A DNA stretch of 40,605 bases from Paulinella micropora (taxonomy: Eukaryota; Cercozoa; Imbricatea; Euglyphida): NCBI GenBank assembly GCA_009731375.1, contig BJOX01000206.1, forward strand, positions 316,927 to 357,531. The letters are read 5' to 3'. The position numbers and the translations under genes are program-made. Position 1 is the stretch's first letter. The number at the start of each line of letters is the position of its first letter. Of the stretch, positions 1 to 8,999 are shown in pieces. The notes under the pieces were generated by a model. That model was not told the origin of the DNA. It made no database searches and saw only the letters and a program-made list of their open reading frames with translations.

Positions 1-1574
1 GGTATCGGTCGATTCATAATCTCCTTCCTCTTCTCTTTGGATATCGAGACACGATTATGGGAGATCTCGTACCCTAAGTATGTCACACTCGTCTTGGCAA
101 GTTGATACTTCTTTAGATTGCACTTCAGGCCAAAAGCTCCGATGCGCCTGAATATATCGGACAAATGATCGATATGCTCCTCCATTGTGTTAGAGTATAC
201 GATAATGTCATCGATATAGCAAAATGCATATTCTCCCGCCTTCTGTCCCCGCCTTCTCATAAAGCCACCGTCAGACAAATCATCGTACTGACTGCTCAAC
301 ATCTTCTGCATCGCCTTCTGGAAAAGTCCTGGGGCTTGCTTGAGGCCCATCGGAAGCACTTTCCATTGGTATATTTCCATACCCACCACAAACGCCGTCA
401 GCCATCTGGACTTTTCCTCCAGTGGTATCTGCCAGAAGCCATTCTTAAGGTCAATGACCGAATAGAATTTTGCATTCCGCAGTACTCTCCTTCCTTCTTC
501 TAATGTCGGGAGAGGATTTCTCTCTTCCTCCAGCACCTTGTTAACACGAGCATAGTTAACTGTCAGGCGCCATTCTCCTCCTGGCTTCGGCACTATTCTC
601 GGTTGTGAGACTATTGAGGATGTTGATCTCTCAATAAAGTCCTCATTGAGCAGCTGTCTTGCTAGCTCCTCCGCTATCTTCGCCTCATGTATACTCAAAT
701 TCGCCCTTCGTGGTGCCGGTGACGGCTCCGCACCCGGTATTTTGTAAATAACCGCAGTGAAATCTTCAGGCTTGACACCACCTGCATGTGGAGGGTCAAA
801 AATTTCCTTGTTCGCCTCTAATTTGGCTTTTAAAAGCTCCTTCTCCTTCTCCGTGCCTACTCCTTCTTCCAATATTTTCCGCGCCGCCTCTTGAAAATCT
901 TCATCAGACATCTGCTTATGCTGCTTGAGGGGTTCTCTGTCCTCCTCCAAGCCTAAGTCCTCTTCCGAGACATCATCTAGGCCCGTCTTTTCATACGTGA
1001 CCGTGTCCGGCTCATCATCTTTACCGAGCTCCACCAGCATGTCAATGAGTCTCGCGTATTGCAAAGGAGCTTTACGGGTGTAAAAACCATCAAAGCATGT
1101 GAATGCTTGCGGTATCAATTTCAACTTGTCGAGGTCTCTGAGCTTCCGCTTGTATGCACTGCTCTGCTCACGAGTTCCCATACGACAAGCCACCACTAGC
1201 TGTTGCTTGCGAGAGGGTACCGGTATAGGATGATCAATAAGCCGGTCCCTTATTTCCTGCGCCCATATCGCCTTCTCATTATATGGCAGGATAATAGTAT
1301 ACGGCTTATTATTTTCGAATAAAGTCCGTAAGCATTTCTTCACTTCAGACAGTGAACGCGGCCACGTGGGCTCGTCACCCCAGAAATCAGTAATAAAACT
1401 TTTAATAGTTTCTGGTGGAGTATCCGGGATTCGCCCCGTTCTCCTTGGTACAAACGCCTCCCTTTTTTCGTCTCCTACTTTCGCATGGAAACATATGTTC
1501 CTACTCCTTCCGCGAATCTCGCAACGACGGGCTTCTTTGTGCGACACATATAATCTCCTCCTTTCGCTTCTCGA
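1..1574 (-). CDS. pol: Pol reverse transcriptase (Ty3/gypsy), partial
   Basis: This frame is open from the stop at 1575-1577 to the window edge, about 524 codons, with no ATG near its start, so it is probably reached from the preceding protease frame. Gypsy RT motifs appear in order: a WRLTVNYARVN block, then VIDLKNGFWQIPLEE (near 418-465), then AFVVGMEIYQWKVLPMGLKQ, then FCYIDDIIVYSNTMEEHI. The catalytic aspartate pair YIDD is at 207-218, and a KCNLKK..YLGYEIS thumb-side motif follows. About 200 residues before the RT are acidic and unrecognised. The product copies element RNA into DNA. The frame is the one a +1 shift from the protease frame would enter; the overlap spans 1501-1574. All visible key RT residues are intact. 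Confidence 0.9.
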
Positions 1575-2346
1575 TTAAGTCATCAATAGACTTTTTGTCC
1601 CAATGGCATGTCGGAACTGTGACCGTGCACACTTGGGATTCCCAATTGTCGGTCCAGGACAGTTCATCCGGTCTTACGACATGGGGGTGAACGTACACCT
1701 CAAGTGCCTCATGTGCGATGGCCATCTTTTTGTGATCCGTCGCTAGACTCAGCTCATAAGCCTCATAAGAGTCAGTAGCGTTGAAGGGATCAATATCGTT
1801 CTCTTCTCCTCTTTTTACTCCATATATCACTCGCCGTGCGGCGCAATCAATCACAGCCCCCATCGTAGCCAATTGGTCATACGATAGTAATATTGACCCG
1901 TGGTAACCGGGGACGACATAGAGGTCCATACGGTATACTCGTGCGGATTTCAATTTAAAGGTCAGTGTGATGATTCCCGTGATATCCGTCCGGCTGCTCA
2001 CTCCTTTGAGAGTGCCCGTTGACTTTTTCATATTTCCGTCCACCCAGTCCCGGTATCGATTTAAAAACTTCCAGCCGACAATATTAATATTCGTCATCGT
2101 ATCATTACCAACTTTTAATATTGTCTTCAATGTTTCACAATAAAGTTCCGTGTAACACAGAGCATCGGGCCTGTGTATATTGACTGCGAGAAAAGGAACT
2201 TTACGTTCCAAATTTTGGAGTCTTGTCTCTAAGTTTTTCAACTCCTCCTTCTTCTCCTGCTTCACCTCATTAACATTGTTATCATTCTGCGGTACTGGTG
2301 CGTTTACTATGTGAGCGACATTGTCTTGTGGCACTTGAGTACACAC
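1501..2346 (-). CDS. Retroviral-type aspartic protease-like domain (Pol N-terminal part)
   Basis: The C-terminal flap half is recognisable: ILLSYDQLATMGAVIDC then RVIYG matches the gypsy pattern ILG-D-L-x-x-GA-V-ID-x(n)-V-x-F-G. The expected active-site loop falls on NDTMTNINIV (codons 2095-2103 for DTM), where the family has D-T/S-G. The frame stays open upstream of the GTG at 2346, so the true start is unknown and it may be entered from the Gag side by frameshifting. A coiled-coil-like basic/acidic stretch precedes the protease fold. It overlaps the RT frame by 74 nt at its 3' end. The protease role is inferred from position and the downstream motif, and activity is doubtful because the catalytic glycine is missing. 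Confidence 0.6.
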   Translation of the reverse strand: MCTQVPQDNVAHIVNAPVPQNDNNVNEVKQEKKEELKNLETRLQNLERKVPFLAVNIHRPDALCYTELYCETLKTILKVGNDTMTNINIVGWKFLNRYRDWVDGNMKKSTGTLKGVSSRTDITGIITLTFKLKSARVYRMDLYVVPGYHGSILLSYDQLATMGAVIDCAARRVIYGVKRGEENDIDPFNATDSYEAYELSLATDHKKMAIAHEALEVYVHPHVVRPDELSWTDNWESQVCTVTVPTCHWDKKSIDDLIEKRKEEIICVAQRSPSLRDSRKE

Positions 2347-2666
2347 ATTGCCTTTTGCTCGCCACCCGCCGCGATCGTAGACATTGAGTCTGTTCGTGGT
2401 TGTTTGCTTGGGCGAGGCGATACGTCTGCCATTGGCCTCCTCGCCTCCATCGCAAGTCTCGCCTTCCTATTTGCATCAGTTATCATTGGTAACCGTGATG
2501 TATGAACGGGTATGAGACTACCTTGGGGCTGCAGTCTCTGTGTACCCACATCTTTGTATTCAGATTGAGGAAGCGTTGGCCCATTCTGCACAACAGCATT
2601 AGAAAGCACTGTGACTTTAGAGTTAAACTTTACAGTCTTCTCCTTCTTCTTGTCTTCCCCCTCCAG
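2307..2666 (-). CDS. Gag/Pol linker frame of the Ty3 element
   Basis: This is a third minus-strand frame, open for about 120 codons. It overlaps the end of Gag (2630-2666) and the start of the protease frame (2307-2346 and beyond). It is Pro/Arg/Ser-rich and matches no domain known to me. Relative to Gag it is the frame a -1 shift would enter; relative to the protease frame another -1 shift would be required. A purine-rich run coding several lysines lies in the Gag overlap. It could be a real nucleocapsid-like tail, or an ordinary Gag tail displaced by an indel. Confidence 0.4.
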   Translation of the reverse strand: MEGEDKKKEKTVKFNSKVTVLSNAVVQNGPTLPQSEYKDVGTQRLQPQGSLIPVHTSRLPMITDANRKARLAMEARRPMADVSPRPSKQPRTDSMSTIAAGGEQKAMCVLKCHKTMSLT

Positions 2667-5365
2667 TCATTCCACCACCTCGAAACGATTACCTTGAGTA
2701 GTGTCCGGGTGGGATGACGTATCGGTCTCCGAGGCAGTGTTGTAGGCCTGAGCTCGACCGAAATTCGGGTTGGAGCTTGCCCATGAGCCTCCTCCTCCTC
2801 TGGGTGGGGGGGCTGGAGCTCGAACAGCTCTCCCTCCATAAGGGGTATATCATATCCCCGACCTCCTCCTCTTCCTCTCTGAGGGGTTCCTTGCCACCTC
2901 GAGGCTCCTCTCCATGTTCCTCCTCCTCGTCCTCCTCCTGCTCCTCTTCCTCGTCCTCCTGCTCCTGCTCCTCCTCCTCGTCCTCTTTGAGAGGCCTTTA
3001 AGTTCTTTTGTGTCTCCCTTTCCTCCTTCTTCTCCTTCATCCTCTTCATGTAGGTAATGATTGCCTCTCGTAACTCCTCATCATCACACATATTGGCATA
3101 CCAACCTTCGTTCACAGCGGCAATCTGAAGCATATTGAAAAGGCCCGGTTCCTTGCCTTCCGTCCTGCTCAGAAAATTTGCCCTTGCTGTTGGGTTCTGC
3201 CTATCATGATTGAAAGAGCAGTCTCTGTTCTCCATCTGTGCCTTACACTGCAAGCCCGCGAACCACCTCCAACATGCGGTCTTCAGGTCTGGCTCTCTCT
3301 GTCTCTTCCAACCGGCAACTCTGTTTGTGTACGTGGCTTGTGCGCCAACAGGTACACCGCCTGCCTGTGCCGTATGTGCCTCCGTGAGCGAGTCCATGTT
3401 TGAGCATGCACTCATCACTTCTTGAAACAGTGCTGACGGAGCAACGCTTTGAACCGTATTTTCGAACACGTGTGTCTCGAGGAAGTTCTTGGACTTCACT
3501 GAGCTAAACGTCGAGCATTGTTGTATGAGCTGAGTAAGCTTACTCGGGTTAACTGTGTGTAACGCCGAAAAGAAATAGAGGATGATCGACTTGCGGCCAT
3601 AGAATAGCCCATAGGAGGAAACTACCTCCGTAAGGGTCGCCGCCAAGCCAACAGCACTCCTCAAACTCATCGCCACTGTCTCAAAGATTTCAAATCCTAT
3701 GAGAGTACCAGTGCAGAGATGCTGGTATCCATGAGATTGAAAATATGAAATGAGTGTGGCCACCGCCAGTTCACACTGAGCGTCTAGGCCTGTTGCATTG
3801 TTTCTCTTAATCTCCTCCTTCTTTCTCAAAAACTTGTACTGTGTCAGATCAAATCCCTCCGAGACTAGAGATTGGTCAAAAACAGTAACAAGGGCCTCGT
3901 ATTCCTGCGTTTCGTCGCAAGGAAAAGCCTTCATGCAGGCATTGATCTCTTTGAGCTTGCTCAAAAGCGAAGCATCAGAGTCTTTGTCTGAGCTCGTCTT
4001 GGCATATAGCATGAGACTTGCCACTCCTCCTTTCTTCCCCTTGAAGGCATTTATGATGTTCTGTCTGTCCTTCTTCTCCGTGTTTGTGACCACCACCGTA
4101 GTTGAGCCCGAGGGTGCAGGGGCTGGTGGGGCAGGAGCTGGTGGGGTCAAATATGTCGGAGGGTGTGCCTTTGCACCACTCACTTTTGCTTTCATTCTCT
4201 CCAGTCTCATCGTCTTCTCGAACTCCTCATTCTCTTTCGCCTTCTTCTTCTCAGATATCACCAGCTTTTGAGCATGAGTGATAAAGGCCACCAATTCAGA
4301 AGCAGATCTGAGAAAATTATATTTCTCCACATATTGGTCAACACCTGCTTTGTTGGCGACCGGTGGTGCGTTACTAAGTGATTTAAGGACAGAGTGATCC
4401 TTGGTAGGAATCCATCTCTTCCATGCCTCCTTGTGCAGTAACGCACCCATCAACAGTCTGATCTTGGTCAGAACTCTGTCGGTCTTCTCTAACTCATCAA
4501 TCACAGGATGAGTTTCTCCTGCTGCCTTAATGCTTTTTTCCATCTCTGCCTTCCCCTCCTCCAAGGCCTTTATTTCCATTGTAAAAAAATGAAATATGCC
4601 ACTCGAGTTTTTCGAACCCAGATTGGTCTTCATTTTTGTTACATCGACTGCCTCCTGACCAGTCGCGAGGAATCTGGCCGTTGCTCTTGGGTTTGTGTAC
4701 TGGAGGTAACCCTCACATCGTGGGCCGTATGTACGTTCCCAAATCAGGGTTTGAGTGTACACCCCAAAGATAGCATCGAGTAATTCAAGGTGGGTGTGTG
4801 TGTCCCCAAACTTGATATGCTGTATCTTCTTTCTCTCTTCTGGATCAGAGACCAGTTTGCCGAGGAGCTGTGCTGTGTTTGATAATAGGATATAGACATC
4901 CTTTTTAGCACGACTTTTCTCTCTTCTTTGATCCTGAGGGATCCACACATAGGTAATCTTCTCTCCCCCCATCTTGTTTTCAAACTCTTTTTGAGTGAGG
5001 TCATAGTGGTCTTGCACCCACTGTTGTTCCTCCACTGTGATCTCCTCTCCATCACTATGAATCAAGTCGATCATTTTTCGTCCTCCTCCTCCCGTGTAGG
5101 CAGGTGGTAAGGGATTACCATATGCTCCTCCTCCTCCCGTCTCTTCCTGTTCAAATCCTCCATCTTCGTCTCCTCCATATCTTCCTTCATCATCCCAGCC
5201 CTCTTCTACTCCTCCTCCTACTCCTTCATCTCCTCCTCCTTCATTCAATCCTCCTCCTCCTCCTTCATTCAATCCTCCTCCTCCTCCTCCTCCTCCTGCT
5301 TCTTCTTCTTCTCTTCTTTGATCTGCCTCCGAGAATTCACTCACTTCGGCGGTCTCTGTCGACAT
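2630..5365 (-). CDS. gag: Gag-like polyprotein with CCCH zinc finger and RGG tract
   Basis: This 911-residue ORF starts at the ATG at 5363-5365, the first after the leader. Residues about 20-75 are low-complexity Gly/Glu, from a (CTC/CCT)-rich strand. The middle is mostly helical and Lys/Glu-rich and presumably forms the capsid-like shell, but I recognise no family signature there. Residues about 695-720 carry Cys-x8-Cys-x8-Cys-x3-His (CWRWFAGLQC, then C and SFNH), a CCCH-type finger rather than the usual retroelement CCHC knuckle. Residues about 790-830 form an RGG/GRG repeat typical of RNA binding. The role as Gag is inferred from position between LTR leader and Pol and from the RNA-binding features. 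The length is long for a Ty3 Gag. Confidence 0.75.
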   Translation of the reverse strand: MSTETAEVSEFSEADQRREEEEAGGGGGGGGLNEGGGGGLNEGGGDEGVGGGVEEGWDDEGRYGGDEDGGFEQEETGGGGAYGNPLPPAYTGGGGRKMIDLIHSDGEEITVEEQQWVQDHYDLTQKEFENKMGGEKITYVWIPQDQRREKSRAKKDVYILLSNTAQLLGKLVSDPEERKKIQHIKFGDTHTHLELLDAIFGVYTQTLIWERTYGPRCEGYLQYTNPRATARFLATGQEAVDVTKMKTNLGSKNSSGIFHFFTMEIKALEEGKAEMEKSIKAAGETHPVIDELEKTDRVLTKIRLLMGALLHKEAWKRWIPTKDHSVLKSLSNAPPVANKAGVDQYVEKYNFLRSASELVAFITHAQKLVISEKKKAKENEEFEKTMRLERMKAKVSGAKAHPPTYLTPPAPAPPAPAPSGSTTVVVTNTEKKDRQNIINAFKGKKGGVASLMLYAKTSSDKDSDASLLSKLKEINACMKAFPCDETQEYEALVTVFDQSLVSEGFDLTQYKFLRKKEEIKRNNATGLDAQCELAVATLISYFQSHGYQHLCTGTLIGFEIFETVAMSLRSAVGLAATLTEVVSSYGLFYGRKSIILYFFSALHTVNPSKLTQLIQQCSTFSSVKSKNFLETHVFENTVQSVAPSALFQEVMSACSNMDSLTEAHTAQAGGVPVGAQATYTNRVAGWKRQREPDLKTACWRWFAGLQCKAQMENRDCSFNHDRQNPTARANFLSRTEGKEPGLFNMLQIAAVNEGWYANMCDDEELREAIITYMKRMKEKKEERETQKNLKASQRGRGGGAGAGGRGRGAGGGRGGGTWRGASRWQGTPQRGRGGGRGYDIPLMEGELFELQPPHPEEEEAHGQAPTRISVELRPTTLPRRPIRHPTRTLLKVIVSRWWNDWRGKTRRRRRL

Positions 5366-6134
5366 GATGTCGTAGTAGTGATCAACAGGAGGACAGTGTC
5401 AGCTCCTATGTTTGGTTTTTGTTCGTTTGTGTTCTGTTCCTCCTTCAGTCGATTGACTAGTGAAGAGAGAAACTAATAGAGAGGGTAGGATAAGATTCCC
5501 TGTCCTCTATGAAACACTGTTTGTATGTTTGTTTTTGTTTGAGAAAAATAGTCTTTGAGACTTTCTCCGATTTCTTGTTCTCCTTACTCAGATTACTTTC
5601 TCCTCCTTCTTTTCTATATTGTATCTAGTATGAGGCACTTGGACCTACACACAGATAGTAATAGAGAAGCTAGAAAAGCTCTCCTTGAGAAGTCGACAGT
5701 CGGTCGGATAGGTTCTCAGACCTACCTTTAGAAAACGATCAGAGATTTGCAAAAATACTCTGACGTATGTGTGAGATAATGCAGATAAATGCACAAACTA
5801 GAAGGGTAGAGTGTTGTGCTCCTGTCCCTATGCTTGTTTGTGTTTTGTGTGTGTTCCTTCACTCTTCTGTCCACCTCCTTCTTCTTGGTCTCTGTGTGAG
5901 AACAGCAAGAACGACAGAGAGTTTGTATCTGATGTCTCCTTGTGAGCACACAGATACTGATTGGGCTAGAGGGTACGAGACACCTGCTTGAGACCAATCA
6001 AATTATTTGTTTTGTGAAAGAGTTATGAGGGAGCTGTGTTGGAGTATTTGTTTTCGTCTGACGTCCCCGTGTGAGACAGGTCAGTGAAAATTCACTCTGT
6101 TGCCTGTGTGGCAAAGCAGAAAGAAATCACCCTA
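5366..6134 (-). other. Untranslated leader of the Ty3 element
   Basis: About 770 nt between the primer binding site and the Gag ATG without a convincing gene. On the plus strand it is rich in T and CTCCTT runs, and several GTTTGTTTTTG-like motifs recur around 5410-5530. It probably contains the packaging leader, but no specific signal can be pointed to. Confidence 0.6.
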
Positions 6135-6149
6135 GTGATGTGGACTCCA
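6135..6149 (-). promoter_or_regulatory. Probable primer binding site
   Basis: Two bases inside the LTR end the minus strand reads TGGAGTCCACATCAC. The TGG start fits pairing with the CCA end of a tRNA. It does not look like the initiator-Met PBS common in gypsy elements, and the tRNA cannot be named from memory. Confidence 0.6.
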
Positions 6150-6151
6150 AA

Positions 6152-6447
6152 TGTAATGCCCCCAACGATAGCTCGTAAAAAGTCGGTAATACAACCAAAC
6201 ACAGTCCTCAAAAGATGAGCATGATGTCTCGTTATATTAGCTCAGTGAAGCCAAAAAGGAAAACGGCAACAGACCAGGAATAAAATGGCATCAGGTCCAA
6301 TCCGGACAAATACTACTGAAAAACAAGCTGGTGCACCTGTCACCAGGAAAAGGTACTTTTTACCGGCTATCCGGGGGGTGATGCCTACAATACAGTCAAT
6401 TGTAGTACCTTTCCTGGTACTGGTGGCACCACCTTTTTAACATTACA
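6152..6447 (-). repeat. 5' LTR of the Ty3 element (296 bp)
   Basis: The segment is bounded by perfect 7-bp inverted ends TGTAATG and CATTACA. It lies directly next to the primer binding site and upstream of Gag. Because the ends are inverted, both strands start TGTAATG. An AT-rich TAATATAA stretch on the minus strand could serve as TATA box. Right of it begins the host sequence (ATCCA). The partner 3' LTR is outside the window. Confidence 0.82.
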
Positions 6448-6733
6448 ATCCAAGTATCACCCATATCAGGACGTTTCGTGGGTCAATGTCTAGAGGTGCA
6501 TCTTTGAAGTTGTGTGCAGCGACGTCGTCAGTTAGACTGGCGGGAAAAGTTGTTTCAGTATTGTTAAATTCGTCTTCGTAGAGTCGCCAGCCGGTAGGAT
6601 GGGGTGACGCCCCAAGTGCCGGTTGTAATTCAGAAGCAGTTACGACGGTTTTCTCCATTTGGTTATTAGCCTTGGTCCTCAGCGTTTCTGTCTTAACGGA
6701 TCGCAGAAGAAGATCTTCGTTCAAGGGGTGCAC
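6443..6733 (-). pseudogene. ORF fragment interrupted by the Ty3 insertion
   Basis: An open frame of 96 codons runs leftward and stops in the first bases of the LTR end (TAA at 6443-6445), so the stop was supplied by the insertion. Part of its coding sequence (peptide MEKTVVTASELQPALGA) recurs at 8917-8999 on the same strand. No family is recognised. It may be an old repeat-encoded ORF or a coincidence. Confidence 0.35.
6577..6661. repeat. Direct repeat copy 1 flanking copia remnant
   Basis: An 85-bp segment running from CGTAGAGTCGCCAGCCGG to TTCTCCATTTG. It matches 8917-8999 at most positions, with one 2-bp length difference. The two copies bracket the copia remnant and share the same orientation, as LTR fragments would. 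Confidence 0.75.
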
Positions 6734-6974
6734 GGTAACGTGTTGGGATCTACCTTAAGTGACCACCGTCAGGAAAGTGCGCATTTCAAAATTGTGTGCC
6801 TACCGCCAGCTGATCACTGTAGACACTTCCCACGCTTTGCTCTGCTTGTGTGCGGTGGAAGGGCAAGGTGGGAGACCAGAGTGACAAAACTGACAGACGG
6901 AGGGTTGCTTTGTATCGTTCAGGTTGAGCGAGAAGGGTTGTGCCTCTGAAAGGTTATTGTTCTTGTCAAGGGGG

Positions 6975-7104
6975 GTGTGCTGAACGTGTTTGTTTCCTTA
7001 CTGTGAAGGACACACGGGCATACCATTTGTTGTGCTCTCTCCGGCTTTCGAGCTGAAGGGTGTGTTGTACGTGTTTGTTTCAATGCTGAGAAGGACACAC
7101 GGGC
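6975..7104. repeat. Pair of about 45-bp direct repeats
   Basis: Positions 6975-7019 and 7060-7104 both read GTGTG(C/T)TG(A/T)ACGTGTTTGTTT, then a variable middle, then GAAGGACACACGGGC. The second copy begins 85 bp after the first. It lies just upstream of the copia RT remnant and its function is unknown. Confidence 0.7.
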
Positions 7105-7149
7105 GCACTAGTCTCTTTATCATGATCCAAGGATGGCACTTCGGGAAAC

Positions 7150-8580
7150 GTGACTTCCCTACTCCGTGTGCTCTTACCATTCTGATGCTTTTCGCCCTGA
7201 CGGTGTTCTTTGGCTTAGTACTGTCGAAGTGGGACGTTGGGACCGCTTACACTGAAGCGTCTGCCGCTAAACAGGGTTATCGCCCCACTTATATCGTACC
7301 ACCTTTTGGTTTAGAAGAACCGCGTTCTTTAATATGCGTGGGAAATACTCAAAGCACTCTACGGTAGACCGGACGCGGGCCGCAAGTGGTGGAGGTACAA
7401 GCTAAGTGCCTTTCTTAGAAGGCTTGGGATTTAAGGCACATGTTGCTTTTCCTTGTTTCTTTTGGCGATGGCTACCCGGAAAGGACAAACCGGACTTTGT
7501 CTTCGTGCATTTTGACGACATGATGGGCGCGTTTAGTTGCAGCAGGATGTGGAAGCAGAGTTCTTAGCCGCTGGTAAGAAGGCCTTTAGGGTCTTTAAGC
7601 AAGAGGCTCCAACCGGGGTGGTAGGCCTGAATATCGAGATTGTCGGTTAGGTCGTACTATCAAGATCTCACAGGAAGATTTCATCCGAGAGGCAGTTGAG
7701 AAGCTACAATGCACAGGTTTAGCTACCGCCGACTCGTCGTGGTTGATGCCGGGGGTGCGAGCCGGGAAACAATCTGTGTTAGAGCAGTTCTCACCTCAGC
7801 ATATCGTAGGTGTCATCCTGTGGACCCGCATTACTCCGCACGAGGTCTTGGGCCCCATAGGGAAAGTAGCAACCGCCTCGAAGCCGCAGCTATTCAATTT
7901 CCAGCAGGCCGAGCAAGTTGTGCGGTATCTCAGTGGTACCCGCACCAAGGGTATTCGCTTTACCAAAGCGAACGGTACACACCTGTTATCATGTGCCGAT
8001 TCTAGCTGGAAGGGAACGCCAGAAGATCGCCGAGCGCGACTGGCTGGCTTCCATTTCTTTCTTGGCGGTTCAGTACTGCCTTTCTGTCTCAAGCGAAACG
8101 TGTCGGTGGCGCTTCCTGCGGACGCGGCTCGGCGTGGGCGCGTGGAGGAGAAGGCGCGGGCAGCGAGCGACGAGCTGGTGGCAGCGGTAGCCGGGAGCAG
8201 GGATCCTGCAGTGGCGACGGCCGACGTGCGTTCGGTGCCGGCGGCCCCGGAAGCCTCGAGCTCCTCGTGCGAAGCTGAAGTTTACGCAATGGTGGAGGCG
8301 TATCATGGCCAGGATAAAAATTTTAACTTTGTGCAGGGCATCGCTGGGGGACTGGTTGCCGACGCGCTGGGGCCGTACGGGTGGGGGCAGCCCCCCATCC
8401 TGTACGGCGACAACCAAGGCGCTCTTGACCTCGCTGACAAATGTCCTTTCTAGGAAGCTCGGGCACGTGGACCTGCGCTGCGCCATCGTGAACCAGAAGG
8501 TCGACGCTGGGCTGGTAGTCAACGAGAAGGTGGCTTCCGCGGATAATATCGCGGACGTCAATACGGCACGTCGCGTGTGA
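7150..8580 (+). pseudogene. Ty1/copia-type pol remnant (RT and RNase H), frameshifted
   Basis: Pieces in several plus-strand frames line up with copia Pol in the right order. An RT segment KWDVGTAYTEAS then YIVPPFGLEEP is near 7230-7320. A degraded catalytic box FVFVHFDDMMGA (copia YVDD region) is near 7500-7535. A connection segment SQEDFIREAVEKL is near 7670-7705. The RNase H core runs 7900-8450: AEQVVRYLSGTRTKGI, CADSSWKGTPEDRRARLAGF, SSSCEAEVYAMVEAY, GDNQGALDLA. The C-terminal copia end (HVDLRC, NIADVNTARRV) follows one frame over, near 8440-8578. At least three frame changes make it non-functional. Gag and integrase are not seen, so it is internally deleted or truncated. A GC-rich stretch of about 150 nt is inserted in the RNase H. 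Confidence 0.85.
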
Positions 8581-8593
8581 CTAGCGGCGGCTG

Positions 8594-8596
<3 letters not shown>

Positions 8597-8644
<48 letters not shown>

Positions 8645-8660
8645 GGGGGGNNNNNNNNNN
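8597..8660. repeat. Poly-G run ending in a 10-N gap
   Basis: A run of about 46 G with one TT interruption, followed by N at 8651-8660. It is probably an assembly end rather than biology. Confidence 0.9.
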
Positions 8661-8916
8661 AGGATAGCGTGTGGTGGGACTGTCTTCAACGATGGGACTT
8701 TCTCCGAGCAACGTGGACTTATGATAGGACTTTGGTTAGGTACCCGATAGCAAGGGGATAGATTTTAGAAATTAGGTGGCTAGATTGCCAAATTCCACCA
8801 GCTGTGGAGACGTAGGCTAGCGCCTCTGCTTTTACTTTAGTCATATCATGTGCACTGGTGTGCATACCGCGATTTAGTTTGTATAGTGTAGCTATGTAGC
8901 CGAAGTCCACTGGAGA

Positions 8917-8999
8917 CGTAGGGTAGCCAGCCGGTAGGAGGGGAACGCCCCAAGTGCAGGTTGTAATTCAGAAGCAGTTACGACGGTTTTCTCCATTTG
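8917..8999. repeat. Direct repeat copy 2 flanking copia remnant
   Basis: This is the 83-bp counterpart of 6577-6661. Similarity ends abruptly on the right after CTCCATTTG and fades on the left before CGTAGGGTAGCC. Confidence 0.75.

Larger units (their letters stand above)
1..6447 (-). mobile_element. Ty3/gypsy-type LTR retrotransposon, 5' part, cut by window edge
   Basis: The order on the minus strand is 5' LTR (6152-6447), primer binding site, leader, Gag-like ORF, protease-like frame, reverse transcriptase. The RT carries classic gypsy motifs including YIDDIIVYS. RNase H, integrase, polypurine tract and 3' LTR would lie left of base 1, so target-site duplication cannot be tested here; the five bases outside the LTR are ATCCA. 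The coding part is spread over three frames, so the copy may be slightly decayed or may use frameshifting. Assignment to Ty3/gypsy rests on RT motifs and is firm; the lineage is not resolved. Confidence 0.9.

Noticed and set aside
2714-3001. Plus-strand Ser/Cys-rich ORF
   Set aside because: It is antisense to the RGG tract of Gag.
5104-5367. Leu-rich plus-strand ORF
   Set aside because: It is the antisense of the Gly/Glu-rich start of Gag.
6659-6949. Plus-strand ORF of 96 codons
   Set aside because: No similarity or codon bias was noticed, and it overlaps a decayed repeat on the other strand.
8070-8711. Minus-strand Pro/Ala/Arg-rich ORF
   Set aside because: It is antisense to the copia RNase H and runs into the poly-G and N gap.
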